Virus record (IMG/VR): IMGVR_UViG_3300022822_000076
Coordinates: 1-26,982 of that record
Direction: 5' to 3' (one strand)
Length of the DNA: 26,982 bases
DNA from: a virus
The notes beneath the pieces were generated by a model, which made no database searches, had not been told where the DNA came from, and saw only the letters and a program-made list of their open reading frames with translations. A program made the position numbers and the translations under genes. Shown one piece after another: positions 1 to 6,718 of this stretch; within the stretch, counting starts at the first letter, position 1; each line of letters opens with the position of its first letter.

Positions 1-57
1 ATTTAGAAACCGGTTTTGTATGAGACTTGTAGTCTCGTAGATTCTTTCTTCTTTCAT
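1..57 (-). CDS. Possible start of a gene running off the left edge
   Basis: An ATG at 57-55 opens a frame of 19 codons that is still open at the window edge. An in-frame stop lies two codons upstream, so this ATG is the only ATG start. The visible peptide is charged (it begins MKEERIYETT) and matches nothing I recognise. The TATTTAT motif at 118-129 and a purine-rich stretch lie upstream, as for other genes here. A perfect 6-bp hairpin (GAGACT, loop, AGTCTC, 22-36) and a palindrome (AAACCGGTTT, 7-16) fall inside the frame and could mean that the stretch is structured rather than coding. Too little is visible for a functional call. Confidence 0.35.
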   Translation of the reverse strand, partial: MKEERIYETTSLIQNRFLN

Positions 58-117
58 AAGTTAACTGCGGTTGGTTATAGCTTAAACTACCCACTTCCTT
101 TAAAGGCCTACAATTTA

Positions 118-129
118 GTATAAATATTA
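118..129 (-). promoter_or_regulatory. TATTTAT late-type motif, site 1
   Basis: The coding strand reads TAATATTTATAC and starts in the stop codon of the 67-residue gene at 127-330. The next possible start (57) is 60 bases away. It is one of eleven sites sharing the core TATTTAT. Confidence 0.45.
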
Positions 130-330
130 ACCTTTTTTCATTTCTTGGAAAGATTTTTCTTTTTTCTCTTCTTCTACCTCGATCTTCTTAGCAATGTCTT
201 TTTGTGAGTCCTCTAACTTTATTTGAAGGTTAGCAACTGTTTTAGCATCAGACCCTTTAATAGTTATTATATTTAAGGCGCTGAGGAGTACTTGAATTTC
301 TAATGTGTTTAGTTTTTGATTTATATACAT
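127..330 (-). CDS. Small hypothetical protein, paralogue of the next gene upstream
   Basis: A 67-residue protein. The N-terminal half is helical and hydrophobic and the C-terminal half is strongly Lys/Glu-rich (residues 44-67), probably a helix or short coiled coil. The pattern L-x3-EI-x3-L-x2-L ... KGS ... KL is shared with the 57-residue protein at 374-547, so the two look like tandem copies of one small family. It follows that gene by 43 bases and probably shares its transcript, downstream of the fibre gene. The function is unknown. Small soluble proteins of this kind are common between structural genes of T4-like phages. The start is the only ATG near the N-terminus. Confidence 0.7.
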   Translation of the reverse strand: MYINQKLNTLEIQVLLSALNIITIKGSDAKTVANLQIKLEDSQKDIAKKIEVEEEKKEKSFQEMKKG

Positions 331-373
331 ACCTTTAATATAGGTAGCATAAGCTGTTTTGCAACTTAGAATA

Positions 374-547
374 TTATCCGGTTAGAGATTTATACTGTTG
401 TTGTAGTTTTAAAACCGTATGATATAAGTCTACGACTTGAGATCCTTTAAAAGAACAATCTCGGAGAGTATTAAGTATGAACTCGATCTCTTTCGGGGAG
501 AGGTTGTTCTTAGAGGGTTCTTCTTTAACGTTTTTTAGTATTCCCAT
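374..547 (-). CDS. Small hypothetical protein (57 aa)
   Basis: Reading the minus strand from the ATG at 547-545 gives 57 codons and a TAA at 376-374. The protein starts MGILKNVKEE and contains LSPKEIEFILNTL, then KGS and KLQQQY. The spacing of L, EI, L, KGS and KL parallels the 67-residue neighbour at 127-330, which supports it being a real gene and a paralogue. The start lies 19 bases after the stop of the fibre gene, in an A-rich leader without a Shine-Dalgarno sequence, as is usual in this window. No catalytic or membrane motif is visible, and the function is unknown. This gene accounts for most of the apparent gap between 331 and 566. Confidence 0.7.
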   Translation of the reverse strand: MGILKNVKEEPSKNNLSPKEIEFILNTLRDCSFKGSQVVDLYHTVLKLQQQYKSLTG

Positions 548-566
548 GACTTTAATTTGTTATTCT

Positions 567-1793
567 TTATGAGTATATGTAGATTTCTCCACTGTCTACT
601 TTTATATTTCCGTTTTCTTGGTATTTTGCAGCATCTGCTTGACCTGCATCTATATCTACTACTGCGCTCATATAAGCTTCCGGTGTGAATGTTGATAGTG
701 CAGCGTTAAAAGCTGTATCAACTCCCCATCTTTCTGCTGATGCATCATATCCTAACAGGTCGCCGAAGTTTTGAGTACTTTGTTGTACGACTAGTCCACC
801 GTCTCCTGCTGTTGAAGACCCAGAAGCGAATAAAACAAATCTATCTGCTACTAGTAGGTTTTGTGTATCTGCAAATGAAGCGGTTCCGTTTACTGTTAAG
901 TCTCCGTTTACTATTAAGTCTGTTACTGTTGGACTTGCGTCTAGACCAACTATTATAGATTGTCCAGCTGTTGATGTAGTAATATTACTGCCGCCTATTA
1001 TAGTGAATGTTTGTGAGGGTATACTTACTATACTAGCTCCACCGCTGTCTGCGTCTATACTTAATACTGTCTGTATTCCAGTTAATGTAGAACCGTCTCC
1101 TGTAAATGATCCGGTAAATGAACCAGTTGCTATTGTATCTAGAAGTTTTAGGTCTGATACAGTTGCTACTGCTGTTCCTAATGCTGCAGTGGTTGTACCT
1201 AATACTATAGAGCTGTTCGCTAACATAGTGTTGGTAACACCTGCTGCCTTAACTCTTAATGTGTCTGATGATATTTCTATTGAAGAGTTATCTACCTTAA
1301 CGGATAGTGCAGTACCAGCGCCACCGTCTAGGCCGCTTCCAGCTATTGATGTGTTTAACTGGGTTGCAGTAATTCCAGCGTTTGCTACGCTTATTCCTGA
1401 AGAAGCTAATGCTAAGGTACTACCGTTTAATTCTACAGTAACTGTTGTAGGAGCTGATCCGTTAAAAGTGAAGTTTGCAATACCGTTACCGTCTGTTAGT
1501 GAGTTAGTAACTGTACCGCCTACACCTGTTAGTCCGGAACCATCTCCTATAAAGGAACCAGTAAATGAACCTGTAGCGCTTAAACCAGTTGCTCCTAGGG
1601 TCCTTACGACCGTCCCAGTGCCGTTACTTCCTACTGTTGTTAGTGAAGTTGCTCCACTACCTACAAGGAAGTTACCTGTACCAGAGGTTGATAAACCTGT
1701 GCCTCCGTTAGGTACTGTTAAAGATGTATCTAAAGATAAGGATGCTAGTTCTGCGGATGATCCGGAGACTATAATTTTTTTCCAATTCGCCAT
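567..1793 (-). CDS. Repeat-rich tail fibre-like structural protein
   Basis: A 408-residue protein very rich in Gly, Ser, Thr, Ala and Val, with the beta-structured low-complexity look of phage fibres. It starts MANWKKIIVSGS, an N-terminus I associate with fibre-type proteins of marine phages. A unit of about 19 residues (ATGSFTGSF-x-GDGS-x-LTG) occurs at residues 73-91 and again at 222-240. Shorter patterns such as VPNGGTGLSTSGTG also resemble fibre shafts. The last 100 residues are less repetitive (FADTQNLLVADRF onward) and may form a tip or trimerisation head. It is preceded by a TATTTAT motif at 1831-1842. Role inferred from composition: trimeric tail or neck appendage. There is no signal peptide or enzymatic motif. 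Confidence 0.75.
   Translation of the reverse strand: MANWKKIIVSGSSAELASLSLDTSLTVPNGGTGLSTSGTGNFLVGSGATSLTTVGSNGTGTVVRTLGATGLSATGSFTGSFIGDGSGLTGVGGTVTNSLTDGNGIANFTFNGSAPTTVTVELNGSTLALASSGISVANAGITATQLNTSIAGSGLDGGAGTALSVKVDNSSIEISSDTLRVKAAGVTNTMLANSSIVLGTTTAALGTAVATVSDLKLLDTIATGSFTGSFTGDGSTLTGIQTVLSIDADSGGASIVSIPSQTFTIIGGSNITTSTAGQSIIVGLDASPTVTDLIVNGDLTVNGTASFADTQNLLVADRFVLFASGSSTAGDGGLVVQQSTQNFGDLLGYDASAERWGVDTAFNAALSTFTPEAYMSAVVDIDAGQADAAKYQENGNIKVDSGEIYIYS
1074..1130 (-). repeat. Fibre protein internal repeat, second copy
   Basis: This encodes residues 222-240 of the fibre-like protein. It matches the first copy (1521-1577) at about 17 of 19 residues and is also similar at the DNA level, so it could support recombination that changes shaft length. 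Confidence 0.7.
1521..1577 (-). repeat. Fibre protein internal repeat, first copy
   Basis: This encodes residues 73-91 of the fibre-like protein, containing TGSFTGSF and GDGS. It pairs with the copy at 1074-1130, about 450 bases further along the gene. Confidence 0.7.
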
Positions 1794-1830
1794 TTTCTAC
1801 TATAAAGTATTAGGTTCTAAGTATTTGTAT

Positions 1831-1842
1831 TTATAAATATCA
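1831..1842 (-). promoter_or_regulatory. TATTTAT late-type motif, site 2
   Basis: The coding strand reads TGATATTTATAA. Its first three bases are the TGA stop of the collagen-like gene. The fibre start at 1793 is 37 bases downstream. Confidence 0.6.
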
Positions 1843-2274
1843 ACTGCCGAAGAAAAGATCACCGGACCCTGAAAAGAATATACCTCCTCGGGTAGCGGTT
1901 GGGGTTGTAACGTTCTCTTTTAGTAGTACTACTCCTTTGTAGTTGATTGAGAAGATATCTACTGATGCTGATGTAAGTGTGAATATATCCTCTGTTAGGT
2001 GTACGGAGGCGGATACGCTTCCGGTTACTATAAAGTCAGCGGGTGCTCCTAGGGGTCCTGGTATTCCTTGAATTCCCGGTACTCCTTGAGGGCCTGGTGA
2101 TGTGACTTGTACGACCTTAGTGACAGGTAATGTTATTTCAATCTCCGGAGGGCAGTTGTTATCGACAATGTTTACCGTGTTATGAATAGTCTCTACTGTT
2201 ACTTCATTTTGAACAGTCTCTACCATTACAGTATTCGGAATTAAATCAATCGTTATTTCCGTAGGTTCGGACAT
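1840..2274 (-). CDS. Collagen-like tail or fibre protein
   Basis: A 144-residue protein. Residues 1-50 hold a Val/Thr/Asn-rich repeat in which VET-x2-N-x-V occurs twice, followed by IEIT-x-PVTKV. Next come about six Gly-X-Y triplets (GPQGVPGIQGIPGPLGAP, about residues 60-77), a collagen-like triple-helix stretch typical of trimeric phage fibres. The C-terminal part (FIVTGSVSASVHL ... GGIFFSGSGDLFFGS) looks beta-rich. The N-terminal 50 residues are paralogous to the short upstream gene at 2253-2447, which overlaps this gene by 22 bases. It lies between a probable tail protein and the fibre, so an appendage role is likely but not proven. Confidence 0.75.
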   Translation of the reverse strand: MSEPTEITIDLIPNTVMVETVQNEVTVETIHNTVNIVDNNCPPEIEITLPVTKVVQVTSPGPQGVPGIQGIPGPLGAPADFIVTGSVSASVHLTEDIFTLTSASVDIFSINYKGVVLLKENVTTPTATRGGIFFSGSGDLFFGS

Positions 2275-2455
2275 GTACTAGTCAGTTGTCTGTTTGAGGA
2301 TAGTATATGTATAACTTTAGTAACCGGTTGAGTAATCTCAATTTGAGATGAACATTTATTACTAATAACAAGTACAGTATTTTGAGCAGTCTCTACCAAT
2401 ACATCTTTGATGTTTATATCAACCGTTATTTGAACTGGTCCAGACATCTATTAAT
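2110..2455 (-). repeat. Diverged tandem duplication (offset about 173 bp)
   Basis: The end of the gene at 2451-2855 plus the start of the gene at 2253-2447 recurs 173 bases further along. CAGTTGTCTGTTT sits at 2456-2468 and 2283-2295, and CAGTCTCTACC at 2387 and 2214 (plus strand). The start codons also align. The second copy has an extra 27-base unit (VET-x2-N-x-V repeat) and a 2-base indel near its junction. The boundaries are approximate. Confidence 0.65.
2253..2447 (-). CDS. Short paralogue of the collagen-like protein, probably a decayed duplicate
   Basis: A 64-residue protein whose first 50 residues follow the N-terminus of the collagen-like neighbour: MS-x-P-x2-IT-x-D, VET-x-QN-x-V, then IEIT-x-PVTKV. 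After that it ends in an unrelated tail (SSNRQLTSTCPNLRK). That tail is a frame-shifted reading of the DNA that encodes the KQTTD C-terminus of the gene at 2451-2855, carried along by the tandem duplication. It has lost the Gly-X-Y repeats and the C-terminal domain. It starts 4 bases after the previous stop and overlaps the next gene by 22 bases, so it may still be translated, or serve only to couple translation. It may be a pseudogene. Confidence 0.5.
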   Translation of the reverse strand: MSGPVQITVDINIKDVLVETAQNTVLVISNKCSSQIEITQPVTKVIHILSSNRQLTSTCPNLRK

Positions 2456-2855
2456 CAGTTGTCTGTTTAGATAATCTTACTCTACCTTCTAATACCCTTG
2501 TTCTTAAAGCTCCAGATGTTATCTCTAGGTCATAGTATGCTTCGCCTGAAAAGTTTAAACTACTGGCTAGCTCATAACCTATATAAATACCTATACTGCC
2601 GCTTGTTGTCGGGTTACTTAAACTACTTCCAGAGAAACTTAAAAATGCATTGTCTGCTTTTTTGACGTAAGTATCGTTAAGACTTGATGTTAATGTTACA
2701 TAGGTTTCTCCCGAACCTGAGTATAGTGAACGTATTTCCATTTTACCGGTATGTCCGGTAAGGTCAATCGGGATAGAGCCCGAACCTTTATACTGTAATT
2801 CAAAATCTACAGTAGTCCCTTGTTCTAGTGTAAAAGAATATCTCCCTGCCGCCAT
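2451..2855 (-). CDS. Tail or baseplate-type structural protein
   Basis: A 134-residue predicted all-beta protein. It begins MAAGRYSFTLEQGTTVDF, continues with IDLTGHTGKMEIRSLY, and ends with YYDLEITSG and VLEGRVRLSKQ. This layout resembles the N-terminal domains of BppU-like upper baseplate or fibre-attachment proteins that are common in phages. That likeness comes from my recognition of the pattern, not from a search. No catalytic residues or transmembrane segments are seen. A TATTTAT motif sits 10 bases before the ATG, so this gene probably heads the unit that includes both collagen-like genes. The first possible start is used. Confidence 0.65.
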   Translation of the reverse strand: MAAGRYSFTLEQGTTVDFELQYKGSGSIPIDLTGHTGKMEIRSLYSGSGETYVTLTSSLNDTYVKKADNAFLSFSGSSLSNPTTSGSIGIYIGYELASSLNFSGEAYYDLEITSGALRTRVLEGRVRLSKQTTD

Positions 2856-2865
2856 CTTTATTTAG

Positions 2866-2877
2866 TTATAAATATCA
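2866..2877 (-). promoter_or_regulatory. TATTTAT late-type motif, site 3
   Basis: The coding strand reads TGATATTTATAA, 10 bases before the ATG at 2855. It is identical over 12 bases to the sites at 1831-1842 and 11416-11427. Confidence 0.6.
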
Positions 2878-2900
2878 ACAATGACAGGAAGATTCAATGT

Positions 2901-3158
2901 TTATGCTTTTTCTTGCGAGATAAACTCTCCTTTGTCTAGGTCTATAGATCCATCTCCGTACTTTTCGTTAAGGCTCTTACCTAGCTTTAAGTCTGATGTT
3001 TTTATTTCATCTAAAGTGTTATGTAGTTCTTTTTTTCTAGTATCTATATCATACTGGTAAGATTCTAAATTTCCAAGTTCTAATACTGTGGTTTGTCTTA
3101 ATGCTTGAAGATCTTTAATACTCTTTAGTTCCTCTTCTGTTAACTTGCTGTTTTCCAT
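2901..3158 (-). CDS. Small coiled-coil hypothetical protein
   Basis: An 85-residue protein rich in Leu, Glu and Lys, with heptad-like spacing across residues 5-62 (LTEEELKSIKDLQALRQTTV ... LGNLE). It probably forms a long alpha-helix or coiled coil. The C-terminal tail contains EKYGDGSIDLDKGEF, a pattern I associate with a small protein family frequent in marine T4-like phages, with no known role. The leader holds short direct repeats of AAAAGTAT just before the ATG, has no Shine-Dalgarno sequence and no TATTTAT motif. It lies between phoH and the tail genes. Confidence 0.7.
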   Translation of the reverse strand: MENSKLTEEELKSIKDLQALRQTTVLELGNLESYQYDIDTRKKELHNTLDEIKTSDLKLGKSLNEKYGDGSIDLDKGEFISQEKA

Positions 3159-3229
3159 TTTTATACTTTTATACTTTTATAGTTATATAACATTAATATA
3201 GTACCCTTATTACCTAAAGGCAACTTATA

Positions 3230-3925
3230 CTAGTCTCTATAGTCAGCAAAGACATCTAAGATAGGGTCTACTATTTCGTGTCTATGGTTCTGTAGTAAGT
3301 GAGCTAGTTGAACTCCTTCTATATTCATTTCTAACCTTCCAAAGAAACCAAAACCAGACTCTTTCTTATTCCTAAGGTCACATTGTGATATATCTCCGCA
3401 GAAGATCATTTTTGAGTTTCTACCTAGACGTCCTATCATTAATTCCGTTTGTCTCATAGTGGCATTCTGTGCCTCATCAATGATCACGCAGCAGTTAGAG
3501 AAGGTATTACCTCTAAGGAATCCAAAGGGGGAGACAATGATTTTCCCTTGCGTTACTAATTTTTCTGTTTTCTCTTTTCCTATAAGGTCAAACATTATAC
3601 TGTACATTGGCGCTGTTAAGTAAGATAGCTTTTCATCCACTCCTCCTGGTAAGAATCCTAAATCTTCACCCGCTGTTACATATGGTCGAGCTATAATTAG
3701 TTTTTCTATCTGGCTGTTAAGTAGTAAATCAAGCCCTACTTGTATAGCGAGCATTGACTTACCGCTACCGGCTTTACCTTTTATCGCTGTTATTGGGTGT
3801 TGAAGTATTTGAGCTTTAATTTTTTTCTGCTCTTCGTTTAAGGTGATTCCAAACTTAATTGGACTTTTGAGTTTTCGCTTCTCTTTAAAAACCTCATCAG
3901 TATGGTGATTACTTGTTTGTGGCAT
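3230..3925 (-). CDS. phoH: PhoH-family ATPase
   Basis: From the ATG at 3925 the protein has 231 residues. Walker A is GKAGSGKS (residues 50-57) and Walker B is VIIDEA (147-152). The PhoH signatures ARPYVTAGEDLGFLPG (79-94), a FLRG motif and a late QNHRH motif are present, so the family call is firm. PhoH proteins are P-loop ATPases with helicase or RNA-metabolism links. Their role in phages, where they are a common marker gene, is unresolved. A longer frame starts at 3967, but a TATTTAT motif lies at 3936-3947, inside that extension and 10 bases before the 3925 ATG. The extra 14 residues are not PhoH-like, so I prefer 3925. The gene follows the terminator behind the capsid gene and so needs its own promoter. 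Confidence 0.9.
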   Translation of the reverse strand: MPQTSNHHTDEVFKEKRKLKSPIKFGITLNEEQKKIKAQILQHPITAIKGKAGSGKSMLAIQVGLDLLLNSQIEKLIIARPYVTAGEDLGFLPGGVDEKLSYLTAPMYSIMFDLIGKEKTEKLVTQGKIIVSPFGFLRGNTFSNCCVIIDEAQNATMRQTELMIGRLGRNSKMIFCGDISQCDLRNKKESGFGFFGRLEMNIEGVQLAHLLQNHRHEIVDPILDVFADYRD

Positions 3926-3935
3926 AATAACTTTC

Positions 3936-3947
3936 TTATAAATAGTT
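3936..3947 (-). promoter_or_regulatory. TATTTAT late-type motif, site 4
   Basis: The coding strand reads AACTATTTATAA, 10 bases before the preferred phoH start. It lies just after the capsid-gene terminator, where a new promoter is expected. Confidence 0.6.
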
Positions 3948-3981
3948 AAACTAAGTGAGAAGTACAAGCTCTCTAAAAAGA

Positions 3982-4009
3982 AAAAGCCTAGGCGTTAACC
4001 TAGGCTTTT
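3982..4009 (-). terminator. Rho-independent terminator after the major capsid gene
   Basis: A perfect 11-bp inverted repeat (AAAAGCCTAGG and its complement) surrounds a 6-base loop. On the minus strand the stem is followed by CTTTTTCTTTTT, a classic intrinsic terminator. It begins 25 bases after the capsid stop codon. The stem also ends in A/T runs on the plus strand, but nothing is encoded there. Confidence 0.9.
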
Positions 4010-4034
4010 AGTTATGGTATTACGTTAGTAGAAC

Positions 4035-5693
4035 TTACAGTGTGTTTAGACCGCTTACATAGATCTTACCAAAGTACTCTGGACGAACCATTTTCTTAGC
4101 ATATCTAGTAAGTAGACCTTTTCTCGGTACGAAAGTATCTGGATCGTATACTAATGGAGTCATTATTAGAGGGATATATGGGGCAAATACTGCTCCAGTC
4201 TCTAGGAACTGACTACCTTTGAATCCCATTAAGATGGTATTCTCTTTCATATATGGGTTCTTGTAAACAGTGTATCTACTGTTAATTTGACCCATCTTCT
4301 GGACACCGAATGCATAAGAACCTTTACTTACATCTCCGTCAGAGTTTGTAGCAAATCCTGGTATGCTTTCTAGTATTGTAGCTACTGTTGGAGAAACTAC
4401 ACAGAAGTTGGCACCGCCTCTTAATGTTCTTTGGTGAATAATGTTAGATAGTTTTTGCATCTTAGTTCCAAGAGTTTGGAACCATGCACCTTGGCTGTTG
4501 TAGAAACCTCCAGCGTTAACACCTGCAGCATCAAACCCAGTATTACCTGCATTGATGAAGTTGTTGTTAGCAGCAGACCAGTACTCAGTACCAGCAGCAG
4601 CGGAAGTTATTAGCATATCAAGTATCTCTAAGTCAATCTCTAATGAAATATACTCAGACATTACACTTGTTAATTCAGCCTCTGCATCGAGAGAGTGATA
4701 AGCGTTAAGGTCTTGAGCAAATTCAGGAGTCCATTGTGCTTTTAACTTTTTAGTCTTAGCAATGATTCCTTCAGATCTCATAGACACGTTGATTTGTGGT
4801 ATTACAATCTCAGTTTCAGATTCTGCGTTAGGTACGGCAGAAGCAGCTCCAGCTTCGAAATCGCCTCTTGAGTTGGCAGCAGTTTGCTTATTGTAGAATA
4901 CAGTAGCATTGTTTAACGTATTAACGTCAGCGTCTGTACCAGTTACTAGGAATTCAATTCCAGTACCGTTAATCTTAGTGAATTCTGAAAGAACGTCAGC
5001 GTCAGTAATTGCGTCGAAGTTAATCATGAATCCTCTTATAGCTTCTATATCGTATGCTGGAAGTGCAGTTGCAACATTAGCAAGAGTTATTTTCTTAACA
5101 GATGTTACTGCAGGATCAAGAACACCAGCTGCAACAGATGCAGAATAGTCGCTATTGAAGTTTACATCGGCAAATGAAGCAGATGCAGCAGTTACAGTAA
5201 GACCAGCAGAAGACGTTTGATTAGTTGCGTAAGTAAATCTACCTGCTCCATAAAGACCTCCTGTAGAAGTGTTACCGAAGTTTGCAGAAGTATCTCCGTA
5301 AGTAGAGTCTCCAGAAGTGAATGGGTTTTTAGAAGTTCCGTATTGGAAGTCTAAGAAGAATACTAATCCAGAAGGTAAGTTCATAGGTTGAACAGAAACA
5401 AATTCCTTTGCTGCTATTTGACCGAATACTTTTCTTACCAATGGAAGAGCTACTCCGGCCCATTGCTCACCAGAACCAGCAGTAAAGCTAGCTCCAGTTC
5501 CTGTAGAAGATTGCTCTACTACTAGTTGCTTTGCTTGATTTTCGAGGATCATAGACATGTTATTCTTGTCTATATCGTCTGACATTCCTTCTAGAAGGCC
5601 TGTCTTTTCCCATTTTCCTGCTAATCTAACAGCGTCAGATTGCAGACTGTGCCATGGATTGGCAGATTCTAATAATTGTTGTACAGTTGACAT
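4035..5693 (-). CDS. gp23: Major capsid protein (T4 gp23-like)
   Basis: A 552-residue protein, close to the T4 gp23 length. The N-terminus (LLESANPWHSLQSD ... LAGKWEKTGLLEG) and the central NISMRSEGIIAKTKKLKAQW-type segment (here INVSMRSEGIIAKTKKLKA, with WTPEFAQDL after it) are gp23 hallmarks. So are EYISLEIDLEILDML and the C-terminal VRPEYFGKIYVSGL. It forms the hexameric shell of the prolate or icosahedral head. In T4 the gp21 protease removes an N-terminal segment ending at Glu65; Glu60 (LVVE) or Glu51 (MILE) could be the equivalent here. It follows the scaffold gene by 20 bases. The leader is A-rich (AACAACAATAAAAA) with no Shine-Dalgarno sequence. A strong terminator follows. Confidence 0.97.
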   Translation of the reverse strand: MSTVQQLLESANPWHSLQSDAVRLAGKWEKTGLLEGMSDDIDKNNMSMILENQAKQLVVEQSSTGTGASFTAGSGEQWAGVALPLVRKVFGQIAAKEFVSVQPMNLPSGLVFFLDFQYGTSKNPFTSGDSTYGDTSANFGNTSTGGLYGAGRFTYATNQTSSAGLTVTAASASFADVNFNSDYSASVAAGVLDPAVTSVKKITLANVATALPAYDIEAIRGFMINFDAITDADVLSEFTKINGTGIEFLVTGTDADVNTLNNATVFYNKQTAANSRGDFEAGAASAVPNAESETEIVIPQINVSMRSEGIIAKTKKLKAQWTPEFAQDLNAYHSLDAEAELTSVMSEYISLEIDLEILDMLITSAAAGTEYWSAANNNFINAGNTGFDAAGVNAGGFYNSQGAWFQTLGTKMQKLSNIIHQRTLRGGANFCVVSPTVATILESIPGFATNSDGDVSKGSYAFGVQKMGQINSRYTVYKNPYMKENTILMGFKGSQFLETGAVFAPYIPLIMTPLVYDPDTFVPRKGLLTRYAKKMVRPEYFGKIYVSGLNTL

Positions 5694-5713
5694 TTTTTAT
5701 TGTTGTTTTTTCT

Positions 5714-6718
5714 TTAAATTAAACCTGCAAGTTTTTTCATTCTAGTAATCATCGGGTCAACTTCCATTACAGGTTGTTTTGGGGAAGCTCCAATAATAGC
5801 AGCAGAAGCGAAGTTTTTAGATTCTCTAACAAGTTTTTTCGTAGTCTCTTTCGGAGATACTTTTATAAAATTCTCTTGTAGTGTTTCGTAAACTAGTTTT
5901 ACTTCTTTTACTGTTACTGCTTTATCAAAAGCAGCGATAGTGTTTACTTTCTGAGATTCTTTTAAGTTTGTGCTTTTAAAAATCTTGTTTAAGTAAAGTA
6001 ATTTTGAATTGAGTAAATTAACTTCATTCAATTCGGTTCGTAAGTCTTTAACGGCAGTAACGGCTTCGGTAAGGTCAGCTTCTAACTTGGTTAGGTGTTC
6101 CTTATTTTCTTTACCCTCTCTCTTAAGTTTTTCATTCATGTACTTATCTTTTTTACTTTGATGAGCACTGTCATTAATAACCTCTTCTTCATGATCTTTC
6201 ATTTCAGAAGTACTTTTATCGGTACCTTCTTCAATTTCAAGTTCATCTTCTCCGTCTAAATCTTCAATATCTACTTCCTCTTCTTCTGCGTCTCCTTCTT
6301 CTGAGTCTACATCTAGTTCGTTGGCTTCAATCATTTCGTCTACAACCTCTTCGATGAATGTTCTTAAATCTTCTTCTGACATATTGTCAAAGTCAATTTC
6401 TACATCCTCTTCAGAGCTTATTTCAGAATCCATTTCCGAGTCATCTTCTTCAGGTGCTTCTTCTTCTTCTTCCTCATCTGAACTGTCAAGTTCTGCTAAG
6501 AGTTCTTCAAGATCGAATACTTCATCTGTTTCTTCTTCGTCTACGTCTTCTGTGTGTGTTTCTTTTGCATCCATTTCAGCTAGTTTCTGTTCGAACATAG
6601 TCTTTAATCGAGGCGTAAGTGCTTCTTCCAATGCTGCCTTAGCATTGGCAATAGAAACTTCTTTTACCGCTTTTGCTTCTGCAATAGCTTCTTTAAATAA
6701 ATTTCGGTTGTTTTTCAT
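5714..6718 (-). CDS. gp22: Prohead core scaffolding protein (T4 gp22-like)
   Basis: A 334-residue protein directly upstream of the capsid gene, as in T4. Residues about 55-165 are extremely acidic, with runs of Glu and Asp. Residues about 190-245 form a likely coiled coil (EKLKREGKENKEHLTKLEAD region), and the C-terminus ends MKKLAGLI, a tail I associate with gp22 scaffolds. Several L-x-E tripeptides could be cleavage sites for the gp21 protease. It would build the internal core around which capsid protein assembles and then be degraded. The identification rests on order, composition and the C-terminal tail, because scaffold sequences diverge strongly. A degenerate TATTTAT-like site (ACAAATTTATTA, 6727-6738) lies 8 bases upstream. 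Confidence 0.88.
   Translation of the reverse strand: MKNNRNLFKEAIAEAKAVKEVSIANAKAALEEALTPRLKTMFEQKLAEMDAKETHTEDVDEEETDEVFDLEELLAELDSSDEEEEEEAPEEDDSEMDSEISSEEDVEIDFDNMSEEDLRTFIEEVVDEMIEANELDVDSEEGDAEEEEVDIEDLDGEDELEIEEGTDKSTSEMKDHEEEVINDSAHQSKKDKYMNEKLKREGKENKEHLTKLEADLTEAVTAVKDLRTELNEVNLLNSKLLYLNKIFKSTNLKESQKVNTIAAFDKAVTVKEVKLVYETLQENFIKVSPKETTKKLVRESKNFASAAIIGASPKQPVMEVDPMITRMKKLAGLI

Noticed and set aside
1003-1836. Long open plus-strand frame (277 codons), Pro/Val-rich
   Set aside because: It is the mirror of the Gly/Ser/Thr-rich repeats of the fibre gene on the other strand; it has no start context and would be the only plus-strand gene.
2582-2591. TATTTAT core inside the gene at 2451-2855
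   Set aside because: It falls in the middle of a coding frame (YIGIYIG-type codons) with no gene start nearby, so it is probably chance; the core near 25467 is treated the same way.
3926-3967. Longer phoH start at 3967
   Set aside because: The extra 14 residues are unlike PhoH proteins, and a TATTTAT motif falls inside the extension, 10 bases from the ATG at 3925.
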